The notes under the pieces are model-generated. The model did no database searches. It was not told where the DNA came from and saw nothing but the letters and a program-made list of their open reading frames with translations. This document shows, piece by piece, positions 37,367 through 45,682 of a stretch of DNA of 46,477 bases. Both the position numbers and the translations under genes were made by a program. Position 1 is the first letter of the stretch. Each line of letters starts with the position of its first letter. The stretch comes from a virus, in the IMG/VR virus record IMGVR_UViG_3300047494_000043, positions 1 through 46,477 of that record. One strand, written 5' to 3'.

Positions 37367-38568
37367 ATGCCTACACAAGTACGGGGCGCGTATCCTAAAC
37401 TAATGGCTCCGGGGTTGCATAAGATTTACGTAGATGCTCTTGAAACGGAACAGCGTGCAGAAGAGTATCAGGCTATTTTTAACGTAAAGACTTCTACCTC
37501 GGAGTATGAGCAAGACTTGAAGATGGCGGGGTTTGGTCCACTTCAGGAAAAGCCGGAAAATACGCCCGTTGCGTATACTAATATGATCCAGGGTGGCGAT
37601 AAGCGGTATATTCACCTTACCTATGCCTTGGCGGTTCGTACTTCTAAGGAATTGTGGCAGGATGCTAAGTACGGGGTTATTAATCAGGCTCCTAAAGCTC
37701 TTGCTCGTTCTATTCGGTATACGAAGGAAATTGTTGCTTTTAATACTTTTAATCAGGGATTCTCCACTAATGTCACTACGACTGATGGGGTTTCGTTGTT
37801 TAATAACCAGCATCCTCTTCTTGGCGGCCCTAGTGCTACTTCGACGTGGAGCGCGCTTCCTAATCTTATTAGCGCGGCGGGTACTTTCCCCAATCGCCCT
37901 GCTACGGATATTGATCTCTCGTTTACTGGCGTGCAGCTTGGCACAACGCAGTTCGAGCGGTTAGTAGATTCGCAGGGGCTGCCTATTAACCTGAAGCCGA
38001 AAATGGTTCTTATCGCTCCTGAGAATCGTTTCCTCGCTCGTGAATTGTTCGGGTCTAGTGGTAAGCCCGCAACTGATACCAACGACATTAACTCACTTCT
38101 CGGTGAAGATTTGGGTTATATGGTTTGTCATTATTTCACCAACGCTGGCCCTTGGTTTATGGTCGCGGATAAGAAAAATCACTCCCTAACTGTATTCATG
38201 CGGCAGAATCCTGAAGATGAGTTTGATGAGGACTTCGACACTGGCGCTATGAAGCAGAAGACTACCATGCGTATGTCTGCTGGAGCTACGGATTGGTTAA
38301 ATTAATAGCCCCTCGTTAAAGTAATTTAACGATGAGAACTTCGTGAATTCAGGGAAACACCTGCCAAGGTCAATCCTGAGCCAAGCCACTAATAAGTGGA
38401 AGGTGCAACGACTATCCCGACGGGGAGTAGGACTCAGCGAGTCCGAAGCGCGAAGCATCCATTATGGATGATGATATAGTCTGATCTTTTAGGTAACTAA
38501 AAGAGTTAAATCGGAAGCGGATTTAACGTAACATTAATGTAGGCACCTGGGGAAGTAATGGGGCTTAG
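37367..38568 (+). CDS. Major capsid protein, interrupted by a group I intron
   Basis: Exon 1 is 37367-38297 and exon 2 is 38540-38568. The unspliced frame ends after DWLN at 38305 (312 aa). Removing 38298-38539 joins codon T|TA and adds GTWGSNGA before TAG, giving 319 residues. The sequence is that of an HK97-fold capsid protein: a helical N-terminus (EQRAEEYQAIFNVKTS), DGVSLFNNQHPLLGG in the middle, LIAPENRFLARELF, and a final beta strand (KQKTTMRMSAGATDW). It builds the shell around the genome. The splice sites were chosen because they restore a glycine-rich in-frame C-terminus, as is usual in this family; the 3' site is less certain. Confidence 0.85.
38298..38539 (+). ncRNA. Group I self-splicing intron in the capsid gene
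   Basis: Group I core elements are visible in order: P2 hairpin CGTTAAA/TTTAACG (38314-38331), the P/P4 box aatcctgagccaagcc (38372-38387), P6 hairpin CCACT/AGTGG (38386-38399), and the Q/R run aaggtgcaacgactat (38400-38415). After these come hairpin ggactc/gagtcc (P8, 38430-38444), the S box with ATAGTC (38476-38481) pairing R GACTAT (P7), and P9-type hairpins TTTTAG/CTAAAA and GTTAAATC/GATTTAAC. It ends in G. It is about 242 nt with no ORF inside. P1 (GGU with GCC) is short and its register uncertain. Confidence 0.85.
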
Positions 38569-38619
38569 GGTGACAGATTGACCCTTCGACGGCAACCCAT
38601 TTAAAATGAACGACATAGA

Positions 38620-38666
38620 CCTCCTTGACTGTGACGCCATGCGCGAGTATAATTCAGTCAAGGAGG
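38620..38666 (+). promoter_or_regulatory. Promoter inside an inverted repeat that masks the HNH ribosome-binding site
   Basis: cctccttgactg (38620-38631) and cagtcaaggagg (38655-38666) are perfect 12-bp inverted arms. The left arm holds TTGACT (-35, 38625-38630); TATAAT (-10, 38648-38653) lies 17 bp on. The right arm holds the aaggagg ribosome-binding site of the HNH gene. Read-through RNA would form the stem and hide the site; RNA started here (about 38660) would lack the left arm and be translated. Confidence 0.85.
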
Positions 38667-38670
38667 ATTT

Positions 38671-39336
38671 ATGGAATCGTATGTTTGCAATATATGTGAA
38701 GTGTTAAAAGAAGAAAGTCTTTTTAAGTATGAAAATGGTAAGGTTCAGAAAACAACTTGCCGTAAATGTTTGAGCAATAAACATAGACTTGAACTGAAAT
38801 TGGAAATGTTCGAGCATCTTGGTAATGTTTGCGCTTGCTGTAAAGAAGATAATCCTGCTTTTTTATGTTTAGATCATATTAATAACGACGGCCATATAGA
38901 AAACAGAAGACTGGGCGAAATCATTGCAATGGCACGAAAATCTGGTTGGGATAAGACTAGATATCAAGTGCTTTGTTTTAATTGTAATATGGCAAAAGCT
39001 AATTTTGGTGGTGTTTGTCCGCATAAACTTTTACTGACTTTACAAACAATCGTAGAAAATAAAAATCTGTATATCCGTTCTATGGGACGTACAGTAGGTA
39101 ATTTCGATACATCTAATTTAGCCGCTGCTAGAGAAGTTCTTAAACAGAAAAGATTAGAGCGTGGAGAATATGGAAGGGACGCAGCTACTCGAAGTAAAGA
39201 ATACCGAGAAAGGCATCCTGAATATAAAGACCGTAAGAAAGCCTTAAGACAGGAAAAAGCAATAACAAATACCTTAAATGCTCTTACTCCAGAACAGCTA
39301 GAGCAGTTGCAAAAGATGATGTTGGCTAACGCTTAA
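38671..39336 (+). CDS. Free-standing HNH homing endonuclease next to the intron
   Basis: The product is 221 residues. An N-terminal zinc finger (CNIC...CRKC, residues 6-34) precedes an HNH/recombination endonuclease VII-like core: CACC (about 54-57), LDHINNDG (67-74), LCFNCNMAKANFGGVCPH (about 110-127). The C-terminus is basic and then helical. It lies about 100 bp beyond exon 2, outside the intron, with its own promoter and hairpin control. It probably cuts capsid genes that lack the intron and so spreads intron and itself together. The aaggagg ribosome-binding site is 5 bases before ATG 38671. Confidence 0.9.
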   Translation: MESYVCNICEVLKEESLFKYENGKVQKTTCRKCLSNKHRLELKLEMFEHLGNVCACCKEDNPAFLCLDHINNDGHIENRRLGEIIAMARKSGWDKTRYQVLCFNCNMAKANFGGVCPHKLLLTLQTIVENKNLYIRSMGRTVGNFDTSNLAAAREVLKQKRLERGEYGRDAATRSKEYRERHPEYKDRKKALRQEKAITNTLNALTPEQLEQLQKMMLANA

Positions 39337-39351
39337 TTCCAGTTAGCCCTA

Positions 39352-39386
39352 CCCCTACCGGCGGCCATCTCCCTAACCGGTAGGGG
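39352..39386. terminator. Hairpin after HNH gene
   Basis: CCCCTACCGG (39352-39361) pairs with CCGGTAGGGG (39377-39386) around a 15-base loop. There is no T-run, so it is a weak terminator or an RNA stability element that separates HNH and lysozyme messages. Confidence 0.55.
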
Positions 39387-39407
39387 ATTAGAATTTGAGG
39401 TATTATT

Positions 39408-39863
39408 ATGAGACCGATTCCTTCTATTTTTTATCCGTTTATTCGTAGTGTCGAGGGTGTGAAGTTGTATGAGTATACGGATATTGCAGGGGTTAAGACT
39501 ATTTATTGCGGGCATGTTTGTAAAGCCGGGGAGCTTTATACGCATACGATAGAGGATGTGGACAAGTATTTGCAAGCGGATGCAACCTATGCCGCGGGTG
39601 TGGTGGGTAGGCTTACTGATAAGTTGTTTCTGGACGCGAATGAGTACGCAGCGCTTATTAGTTTTGCGTTTAATGCTGGTACGACAGCGTTTGCTAATTC
39701 AACGTTGCTTAAGTTGCTGCAACAGGGCGATAAAATTGGAGCCGCTAATCAATTCTTAGTTTGGAATAAAATACGAAACCCACAAACAAAGCAGCTTGAA
39801 TTTAGTGCAGGTCTTAATAATAGACGAGTAGCGGAGCGTAAGTTGTTTCTAGGACAAAATTAA
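39408..39863 (+). CDS. Endolysin, GH24 (T4-type) lysozyme
   Basis: The product is 151 residues, usual for the family. The catalytic triad E-x8-D-x5-T is present (Glu16, Asp25, Thr31) in RSVEGVKLYEYTDIAGVKTIYCGH. The later segment LISFAFNAGTTAFANSTLLKLL and the NQFLVWNKIRN end are typical of GH24 lysozymes. It cleaves the glycan strands of peptidoglycan at lysis. There is no signal peptide, so a holin is needed (candidates at 32285 and 32550). The stop overlaps the next start as TAATG. Confidence 0.95.
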   Translation: MRPIPSIFYPFIRSVEGVKLYEYTDIAGVKTIYCGHVCKAGELYTHTIEDVDKYLQADATYAAGVVGRLTDKLFLDANEYAALISFAFNAGTTAFANSTLLKLLQQGDKIGAANQFLVWNKIRNPQTKQLEFSAGLNNRRVAERKLFLGQN

Positions 39864-40132
39864 TGAGTTCTTTTCCTAATAAGCATACATTTAACGAAGG
39901 CGCGTGGACTTACTGCGGGCGATGTGGGGATAGAACTCCGATCGCTAAAATGAGATGGCAGCGTGGTAAGTTGCTTGATGATAAGTGCTTTGATGCGTTT
40001 CCACTACTCGGGCAAATAGATAAAGGAATTGCCGATGCACTTGCCGACATAGTATTAAGCCCTGATCTTCAACCAGATCCTAAACTTACCATGCCCACGC
40101 TGGATGGAATTAATGACGATATTTTTATTTAA
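39863..40132 (+). CDS. Small zinc-binding phage protein, 89 aa
   Basis: The product is 89 residues with YCGRCG (about 17-22) and a later cysteine in KLLDDKCFD (about 42), a small zinc-finger-like pattern seen in phage head/tail region proteins. The C-terminal half is acidic and helical. It is coupled to the lysozyme gene. It is probably a virion or assembly accessory. Confidence 0.65.
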   Translation: MSSFPNKHTFNEGAWTYCGRCGDRTPIAKMRWQRGKLLDDKCFDAFPLLGQIDKGIADALADIVLSPDLQPDPKLTMPTLDGINDDIFI

Positions 40133-40140
40133 GGAGCAGT

Positions 40141-40407
40141 ATGGCAAATAATATTACCGGGAATCCGTGGTACTTGGACACGGTTGGAGTTATCTGGCAT
40201 GGGAATGTTTATGTTAAGAATATTATCTGGAACAAGCCTACTGCCGGCACTGCGCTCATTATTCTTGATGATGCGGGACGGACTATTCTTAACACGGTAG
40301 CTAATACTAACGACCCGATGTTTGATTTTGGCCAGTTTAGCTGGGTAAATGGATTTAACCTTGCAACTCTTGCAAGCGGTACTTTGAGTGTAGTTATTCA
40401 GAAGTAG
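40141..40407 (+). CDS. Small virion-type protein, 88 aa
   Basis: The product is 88 residues and all-beta by pattern (VIWHGNVYVKNIIW, TALIILDDAGRTI). It has an aaggag ribosome-binding site. It lies between the zinc protein and a large tail protein and is probably a minor head-tail or decoration protein. Small beta proteins of this kind occur in phages of this layout. Function is inferred. Confidence 0.6.
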   Translation: MANNITGNPWYLDTVGVIWHGNVYVKNIIWNKPTAGTALIILDDAGRTILNTVANTNDPMFDFGQFSWVNGFNLATLASGTLSVVIQK

Positions 40408-40417
40408 GAGCTAAACA

Positions 40418-42097
40418 ATGCCATCTGGACTTCGTAAAACATCGGGGAATAATTTCGAGATATACTACGAACAACCCTGGGGTGGCGTTGCTTCGGATAA
40501 AGATCCGGTGGATATTGCTCCAAATCAGCTTGTTATTTCTGAGGGTGTTCTAGATATTAATGGAGCTTTGTGTTTTACTAATCTCGCTCCGTCTCCTACT
40601 TTATATGCGTTTCAAAGTGCGGTAACAGGAAGTCAAAAATCTGTACCTGCGCTTATTTTCTTTATTGGTATAAACTTATTTGCGCTCGATCAGTACGGGT
40701 ATGTTTATATTCTTGATTTTACCTCTACAAGTACATTTGCGGTACTTACTTTAGCGACAGATGGTCCTTGGAGTCCTGCGGCTAGTCCTAGTGCGGTTAA
40801 AGTTCTTAATGGAATTGCGTACATATCAGTATATGGACGTAATTCTATTTATACTTTCAATCCAATAAGCGGAGTTTATGCACTTGCATCAAATTACGCT
40901 GGTGGTAAAGTTCTTGGAGTGCTTGATGATTATTTGCTTCAGCTCAATACTAATAGCGCAGTAGATGGCCCGCAACCAACAAGAATTAATTGGAGCGGTC
41001 CCGGTGAATTTAGCACATGGGATCCTTCTATTGATCGTACTGCGGGGTTTAATACTCTAGTTAATATTGATGACGCTCTTACGGGATTTATTTCTCTGGC
41101 AAGCGTAGGTATAGCGATAGGCAAGAAAGGGCTTGTGCAACTAAGCCCTACCGGTATTGGAATTGGTCCTTTCTCTTTTACGGCATTGTGGACTTCGGAT
41201 ATCGGGCAGGGTTGTCAATATCAAGAAACAGTATCTCAGTACGGGCAAAATACTTATATCGGAACTGATACTGGTATTTATCAGATAAGTACAAACGGAT
41301 TTACAGAGCTTTCCGCTGTGGCTCGGGAGGCTATTTTTGAATCTACACAAGCTAGTCTTAATGTGTTGCAAGGCTATCAAGTAACAATACCAGCTTTTTT
41401 TGCTGGCTGTGTGTTTTTATACGCGGCAAATAGCTCGTATGCCACTCCGTATTATATTTTTGCTGGTACAACTCCGCAGACAGCTATTATCACAAACACA
41501 ATGCTAATTGTGTGGATGTATAATATTCAAGCGGGTAGTTGGTATAGTTTGAGATTTAGTATTGATACTCTTATTAATGAGTATAATAGTACGAGCTTAT
41601 CAAATGGACAAGTAATAGACCTTAAAATAGCTTCCGTACCAGCCCCTTCGGTGCTTATTAATAATAATTCAATCCCATCAAATCTTATCTATTGCACTGT
41701 ATCGTATGGAAGTGGGTTAAAGCATTTTATTGCCCCGTTTTATATTACGAACAAAAATAATTATCTATCCTCCGCGACGCCTGCCGGAAATCTTAATCTT
41801 GTATTCAGGTCAGAGGAGATTAAATTAGGGTACAGTCGTAAGCCTACTATTCGTAGAGTGGTTGTAAAAGCGTATGGTTCTGGAACTTTAAATATCTCGC
41901 TTAGTAGTGTTGGGGGAGATAATACTTCGTTTGGGCAAATTGTTCTTGATGGGACTATGAATGCTAAAACATATTATAGTACACAAGGCGTAGTTACGTA
42001 TGAAGCACCTAATTTAAACATCAACTCGCAAAATTTTAACGGTGTTATTATCAAAGCAATGCTCTCTGGTGCTTATGGAGATGGGGATATTGACTAA
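40418..42097 (+). CDS. Tail protein, beta-rich, 559 aa
   Basis: The product is 559 residues with strong beta pattern and repeated short strands (YAFQSAV, LFALDQYGYVYILDF, GIAYISVYGRNSIYTF, YIGTDTGIYQIST), suggesting a beta-propeller. The start QPWGGVASDKDPVDIAPNQLVISEG is like tail nozzle or stabilisation proteins of podoviruses. It most likely forms the tail nozzle/knob. It overlaps the next gene start by TAATG. The name is by fold pattern and location. Confidence 0.65.
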   Translation: MPSGLRKTSGNNFEIYYEQPWGGVASDKDPVDIAPNQLVISEGVLDINGALCFTNLAPSPTLYAFQSAVTGSQKSVPALIFFIGINLFALDQYGYVYILDFTSTSTFAVLTLATDGPWSPAASPSAVKVLNGIAYISVYGRNSIYTFNPISGVYALASNYAGGKVLGVLDDYLLQLNTNSAVDGPQPTRINWSGPGEFSTWDPSIDRTAGFNTLVNIDDALTGFISLASVGIAIGKKGLVQLSPTGIGIGPFSFTALWTSDIGQGCQYQETVSQYGQNTYIGTDTGIYQISTNGFTELSAVAREAIFESTQASLNVLQGYQVTIPAFFAGCVFLYAANSSYATPYYIFAGTTPQTAIITNTMLIVWMYNIQAGSWYSLRFSIDTLINEYNSTSLSNGQVIDLKIASVPAPSVLINNNSIPSNLIYCTVSYGSGLKHFIAPFYITNKNNYLSSATPAGNLNLVFRSEEIKLGYSRKPTIRRVVVKAYGSGTLNISLSSVGGDNTSFGQIVLDGTMNAKTYYSTQGVVTYEAPNLNINSQNFNGVIIKAMLSGAYGDGDID

Positions 42098-42486
42098 TGA
42101 AACCTATTATTCCAGCTTCTATAACTAATCAAGATGAGTATAATAAATCAATTGGAAAAGTTCTTAATGGCAATGTGAGTCCTGGAAATGGACTCACATT
42201 TGACCCTAATGGGCAGCCGCTTACTTATTCGACCGATAATATGAGCGGAATTATTATTAGGATTGGTTCTCTTGCTAACCCTTATTCGTTGCCGGCGCAT
42301 TGGACTGCATCTAATACAGATTTGACGATAGCGCATAATCTTAATAAAGTGCCGTATGGTTATATTGTGATCGCTAAATCCAAGACCTGCGATGTGTATT
42401 GGGGTTCTATAGCTGCGACTAAAACCACGATAACTCTTCGTATCACTGACGACACTGCGGATACAACGATTCAACTACTTGCATAG
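42097..42486 (+). CDS. Small tail-associated protein, 129 aa
   Basis: The product is 129 residues. Its C-terminal half is beta-rich (LTIAHNLNKVPYGYIVIAKSKTCDVY, TKTTITLRI), a pattern often found in tail fibre connection proteins. It starts on the stop of the nozzle-like gene and is followed by the adaptor. It is probably part of the tail. Confidence 0.6.
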   Translation: MKPIIPASITNQDEYNKSIGKVLNGNVSPGNGLTFDPNGQPLTYSTDNMSGIIIRIGSLANPYSLPAHWTASNTDLTIAHNLNKVPYGYIVIAKSKTCDVYWGSIAATKTTITLRITDDTADTTIQLLA

Positions 42487-42494
42487 AGGTTATA

Positions 42495-43283
42495 ATGGCT
42501 TATCCGTATACGGTATTGGATTTAGCGTATGGTATTGGCACTGACCCTATTACTCCATTACCTAGTGGGGGAGTTTGGGGTAAGTTGTCCCAGCGCGAGG
42601 ACGTGCTCAGTAGAGCGCCGCAAGCTATTGCTGATGCGTGTCTTGAGGTTAGCCAAAGCTTTGCGTTTTCGGGGCTGCAACGTACTACTACAACTCCAAT
42701 GCAAATGATTTCGGGCCAGTATCAATACCCATTTAGTACATGGGTAAATGTAGGTGATATTCCTACACCGCAAAATCAATATAATTCAAATCCAAAATTA
42801 ATACCTTCGTTTTATATGTTCTACAATGTGCCCCTAAATGGCGTTACGGGGTATAATCCTGGTATTGGACTGACTTATAAGAGTATAGATTCACTTGAAT
42901 TAATGTTCAGCACACTCGGAACACCAGCATACTGGTCGCGGTATGGCAATCAGATTTTTATAGCCCCGCAGCCAAATAACACGTTTTATTCGTACATGCG
43001 TTACCAAATCCAACATCCTTTTTCGCAACCAGCTGCTCTTGCTGATATTATATATCTTGATGATGATTGGCGTGAGATTATTGAATATATGGCAGCGTGT
43101 CGAATTGCTGGCAATTTAAGGATGCTTGATTATGCTTCGCAATATCATAATATGTTGTACGGCGATCCTAAAAAGCCTGGAGACGTTGGTCTTTATACCG
43201 CGCGAGTTAATCAAATAGAAAACGATATTGTAAGCAATCAGGGCATGAGACAAATACGTCCGATGAATATGAGGAGAAATTAA
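42495..43283 (+). CDS. Head-tail adaptor / tail tube A-like protein
   Basis: The product is 262 residues. The C-terminal helical part (DDDWREIIEYMAACRIAGNLRMLDYASQYHNMLYGDPK) has the pattern of podovirus adaptor proteins, with a helix bundle that docks on the portal. A beta-rich middle (ELMFSTLGTPAYWSRYGNQIFIAPQPN) is also typical. It connects portal to tail nozzle. The neighbouring nozzle-like gene supports this. Confidence 0.7.
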   Translation: MAYPYTVLDLAYGIGTDPITPLPSGGVWGKLSQREDVLSRAPQAIADACLEVSQSFAFSGLQRTTTTPMQMISGQYQYPFSTWVNVGDIPTPQNQYNSNPKLIPSFYMFYNVPLNGVTGYNPGIGLTYKSIDSLELMFSTLGTPAYWSRYGNQIFIAPQPNNTFYSYMRYQIQHPFSQPAALADIIYLDDDWREIIEYMAACRIAGNLRMLDYASQYHNMLYGDPKKPGDVGLYTARVNQIENDIVSNQGMRQIRPMNMRRN

Positions 43284-44090
43284 ATGGGTGCTCTTGGAAC
43301 TCCTATTAGTGGTTTTGGTACTTTGCCCCAGAAAGGAAATAGCGGAGCGATTCCAGTTGCTCCGGGAGGGGGTACTATTAATACAACCGCTCCAGTAACG
43401 GGAGCAGTGCCCGTTACTGGAAGCCCGGTCGCTGCTACACAAGCTAATCCGTATGCGGCTCCTACTTCTACGGTAGCGCCTACTTCTGGGGTAGCTCCAG
43501 TTGCGACTAGCGGAGCGATTCCAGTTACAGGAACTTCTCCGACGGCGCAAACAAATGGAATTAATTGGACCGATGGGTCTAATACTGTTACCGGAGATTT
43601 TAAAGACACGTATGGAGCAGGAACTGGAACGGCTATTAGTAATGTGCTTTCTAATCTCGGTACATCTACTGATAGTGCGGTGCAGGCGCTTATTAATAAT
43701 ACTAACCTTGCTGCTACTAAACAGTATGGAAATATTAAAGCATCTGAAGCAGCTGGCGGAGTGACGCCTAATAGTAGCACAGCGGCGCTTGCAGCGGGGG
43801 ACTTTTATTCTTCAGTCAATGCCCAATTACAGCAAAGCATTAGCGGCATGGAATTGGACGAAGAAAACACACTTCTTTCGACACTTACTAATGAAGGACA
43901 GCAACACGGTCCAGATGAATCTGGTTTTGATTCGTTTATGAACATCGTAGGAGATGTTGGAAGCGTTGTTGGATCTGTAGCTAGTGCGGTTACGGGGATT
44001 CCGGGGCTTGGTAAATTAAGCGGCGCTTTTGGATACGGACCTAGTGGTTCTAGTAATGACACTTCTGGCATGTTAGCGGATATGGGGTAG
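43284..44090 (+). CDS. Pro/Thr/Gly-rich virion protein, 268 aa
   Basis: The product is 268 residues. The first ~90 residues are low-complexity with repeats of PVTG and GAIPV, with a 19-base exact DNA repeat at 43340-43358 and 43508-43526. The rest is helical, Ala/Ser/Asn-rich, with a glycine-rich hydrophobic segment near the end (GDVGSVVGSVASAVTGIPGLG). That segment might insert in a membrane during ejection. It starts directly after the adaptor stop. It is probably an internal or ejected protein. Confidence 0.6.
   Translation: MGALGTPISGFGTLPQKGNSGAIPVAPGGGTINTTAPVTGAVPVTGSPVAATQANPYAAPTSTVAPTSGVAPVATSGAIPVTGTSPTAQTNGINWTDGSNTVTGDFKDTYGAGTGTAISNVLSNLGTSTDSAVQALINNTNLAATKQYGNIKASEAAGGVTPNSSTAALAAGDFYSSVNAQLQQSISGMELDEENTLLSTLTNEGQQHGPDESGFDSFMNIVGDVGSVVGSVASAVTGIPGLGKLSGAFGYGPSGSSNDTSGMLADMG
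43340..43526 (+). repeat. 19-bp direct repeat pair in virion gene
   Basis: tagcggagcgattccagtt occurs at 43340-43358 and 43508-43526, encoding the repeated SGAIPV segment. It is a likely site of slippage or repeat expansion. Confidence 0.8.
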
Positions 44091-44095
44091 ATGAG

Positions 44096-45682
44096 ATGGC
44101 GAGTATTCCACAAATTCCTGATATTCAAACACAGCAAGCGCCAAGTGTTGTTGATCCGAATACTTTGACGCAGATGCTTGGACAGATTTCGCAGGTTGCT
44201 AATAATCCGTTGCCTCCGCAGTTTAATAGAGGCACGCAAATTGCTGAACCTAATGTTAAATCAATTGTGCCTTATCAAAATAAGGAGACTCAAAACAGGC
44301 CAATTGCTCCTTATGTAGCGGATGTTAAAAGAGCGAGGAGGCAAAATTCTGTAGCGGGCCTTGCTAATATAATCGGGCAAGCGGGACAGAAGCTACAGGA
44401 AAATAAGCAAAATCTTCTTAAAGACGACCTTAAGACGGTTATGAATGCGAAAACTAATATTGCTAATGCGGAGCAGGTGCTACAGCAAGACCCTAATAAC
44501 AAGATGGCTAAAGGGGTTCTTGAGGCTAATAAAAAGGCGCTCGATGCTATTTTAAGCGACCCTAAAAAGCAGAAGCAGCTTTCTAAGGCGCTTGATATTA
44601 GTTTTGTCGATCCCGAAAAGAACAAAACCCCGGAAGTGCAAGCGTATCAAAAAGCGCAAGCCGAGGTTAAAGCACAGGGCGCTTTTAATTCTAACAATCC
44701 CGCCGAACATGCAGTAGCACAAGCGGCGCAGACTAACGAACTAGGAGATAAACTTCCTGCTCAACAGCCAAGCGCACAAGCAAATCCAGCACAGCCTAAA
44801 AGTGCAACTCCTTACGCAGATCAAGCGCTCGCTAAAGATTTGCCGACGGTACAGGTTAATCCGCAGTATGACGCGGCGCTTAAGCAGCAGCAATTAGCAC
44901 AGAAGCAAGTAGCAGCGATTTTGCCGAAATTAATTGAGGCTGAATCTAAAGCTACTCTACAAGCCGCTAAAGATGGACAAGCAAATGCTAGAGCAATATA
45001 TACACAAGCCGCTAATTATTTTAGAGAACAAGCAAAATATACCGCTGCTTTAAATTTGCAAGATCAAAAAGCAAAAGATAATCTTGCTGCAATTGCGCGT
45101 AAAAATGCCGGAGAACTTGCTCGAACTAGAGAAGAGATTGCAAGCAGAGAAAAAATTGCCGCAGCACACGAAAAAAATGTAGCAGTTAAAAATGAACTAG
45201 CTAAAAATGGAGGCGTACAGGGACTATTAGACACTAAAATCAAAAAAGCCACTGACACGATTGCTGTTAATGATAAAGTGCTTGCAGATATTGTGGCGGA
45301 TACTACTTTAAAGGGCCAAGCAAAACAAGACGCTATTGAAGCAGCACAAGCACAACGTGGTATGAACGCTCAATATCTCACAGCACTTGAGCAGATGCGG
45401 CAGGAGAAACTTGGTATTAAAGCGCCTCCTCCTGCTAATAGCGTACCAAAAGAAAGCAGTGGTGGATTCTTCAGTTCCTTGTTTGACGGCCTTGGTAAAT
45501 ATAGCAGCATTACCATGACTAAAGAACAGCAAAAAGAGATGGAAAATAAAGCTGTGCAGCAATTAGGTGGGAAGCCAAATGGAACCTCAGAGCCTACAAT
45601 TAAACCCGTCGGAGAATCAGAATCAGACGAACCAGATGACGACGACCCCGACGACGATTCCGATAAATACGGCAGCAACTAG
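44096..45682 (+). CDS. Large Ala/Gln-rich coiled-coil virion protein, 528 aa
   Basis: The product is 528 residues. It has a proline-rich start, long coiled coils (about 95-150 and 270-420) rich in Ala, Gln and Lys, and a very acidic tail (ESESDEPDDDDPDDD). It is typical of podovirus internal core proteins ejected with DNA. The last 104 bp overlap the start of the next virion gene in another frame. No enzyme motif is seen. Confidence 0.65.
   Translation: MASIPQIPDIQTQQAPSVVDPNTLTQMLGQISQVANNPLPPQFNRGTQIAEPNVKSIVPYQNKETQNRPIAPYVADVKRARRQNSVAGLANIIGQAGQKLQENKQNLLKDDLKTVMNAKTNIANAEQVLQQDPNNKMAKGVLEANKKALDAILSDPKKQKQLSKALDISFVDPEKNKTPEVQAYQKAQAEVKAQGAFNSNNPAEHAVAQAAQTNELGDKLPAQQPSAQANPAQPKSATPYADQALAKDLPTVQVNPQYDAALKQQQLAQKQVAAILPKLIEAESKATLQAAKDGQANARAIYTQAANYFREQAKYTAALNLQDQKAKDNLAAIARKNAGELARTREEIASREKIAAAHEKNVAVKNELAKNGGVQGLLDTKIKKATDTIAVNDKVLADIVADTTLKGQAKQDAIEAAQAQRGMNAQYLTALEQMRQEKLGIKAPPPANSVPKESSGGFFSSLFDGLGKYSSITMTKEQQKEMENKAVQQLGGKPNGTSEPTIKPVGESESDEPDDDDPDDDSDKYGSN

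Noticed and set aside
38303-38568. Capsid gene simply ending at the TAA at 38303 with an intergenic group I-like RNA after it (alternative 5' splice after TTAAT with P1 to GTTAA)
   Set aside because: That P1 pairing is tidy, but it would place the intron after the stop codon. Splicing after GGT restores a convincing in-frame C-terminus, which is unlikely by chance.
43280-43780. Long minus-strand frame (166 codons) and similar long antisense frames in virion genes
   Set aside because: They are mirror images of low-complexity coding regions, without ribosome-binding sites and against the direction of the operon.
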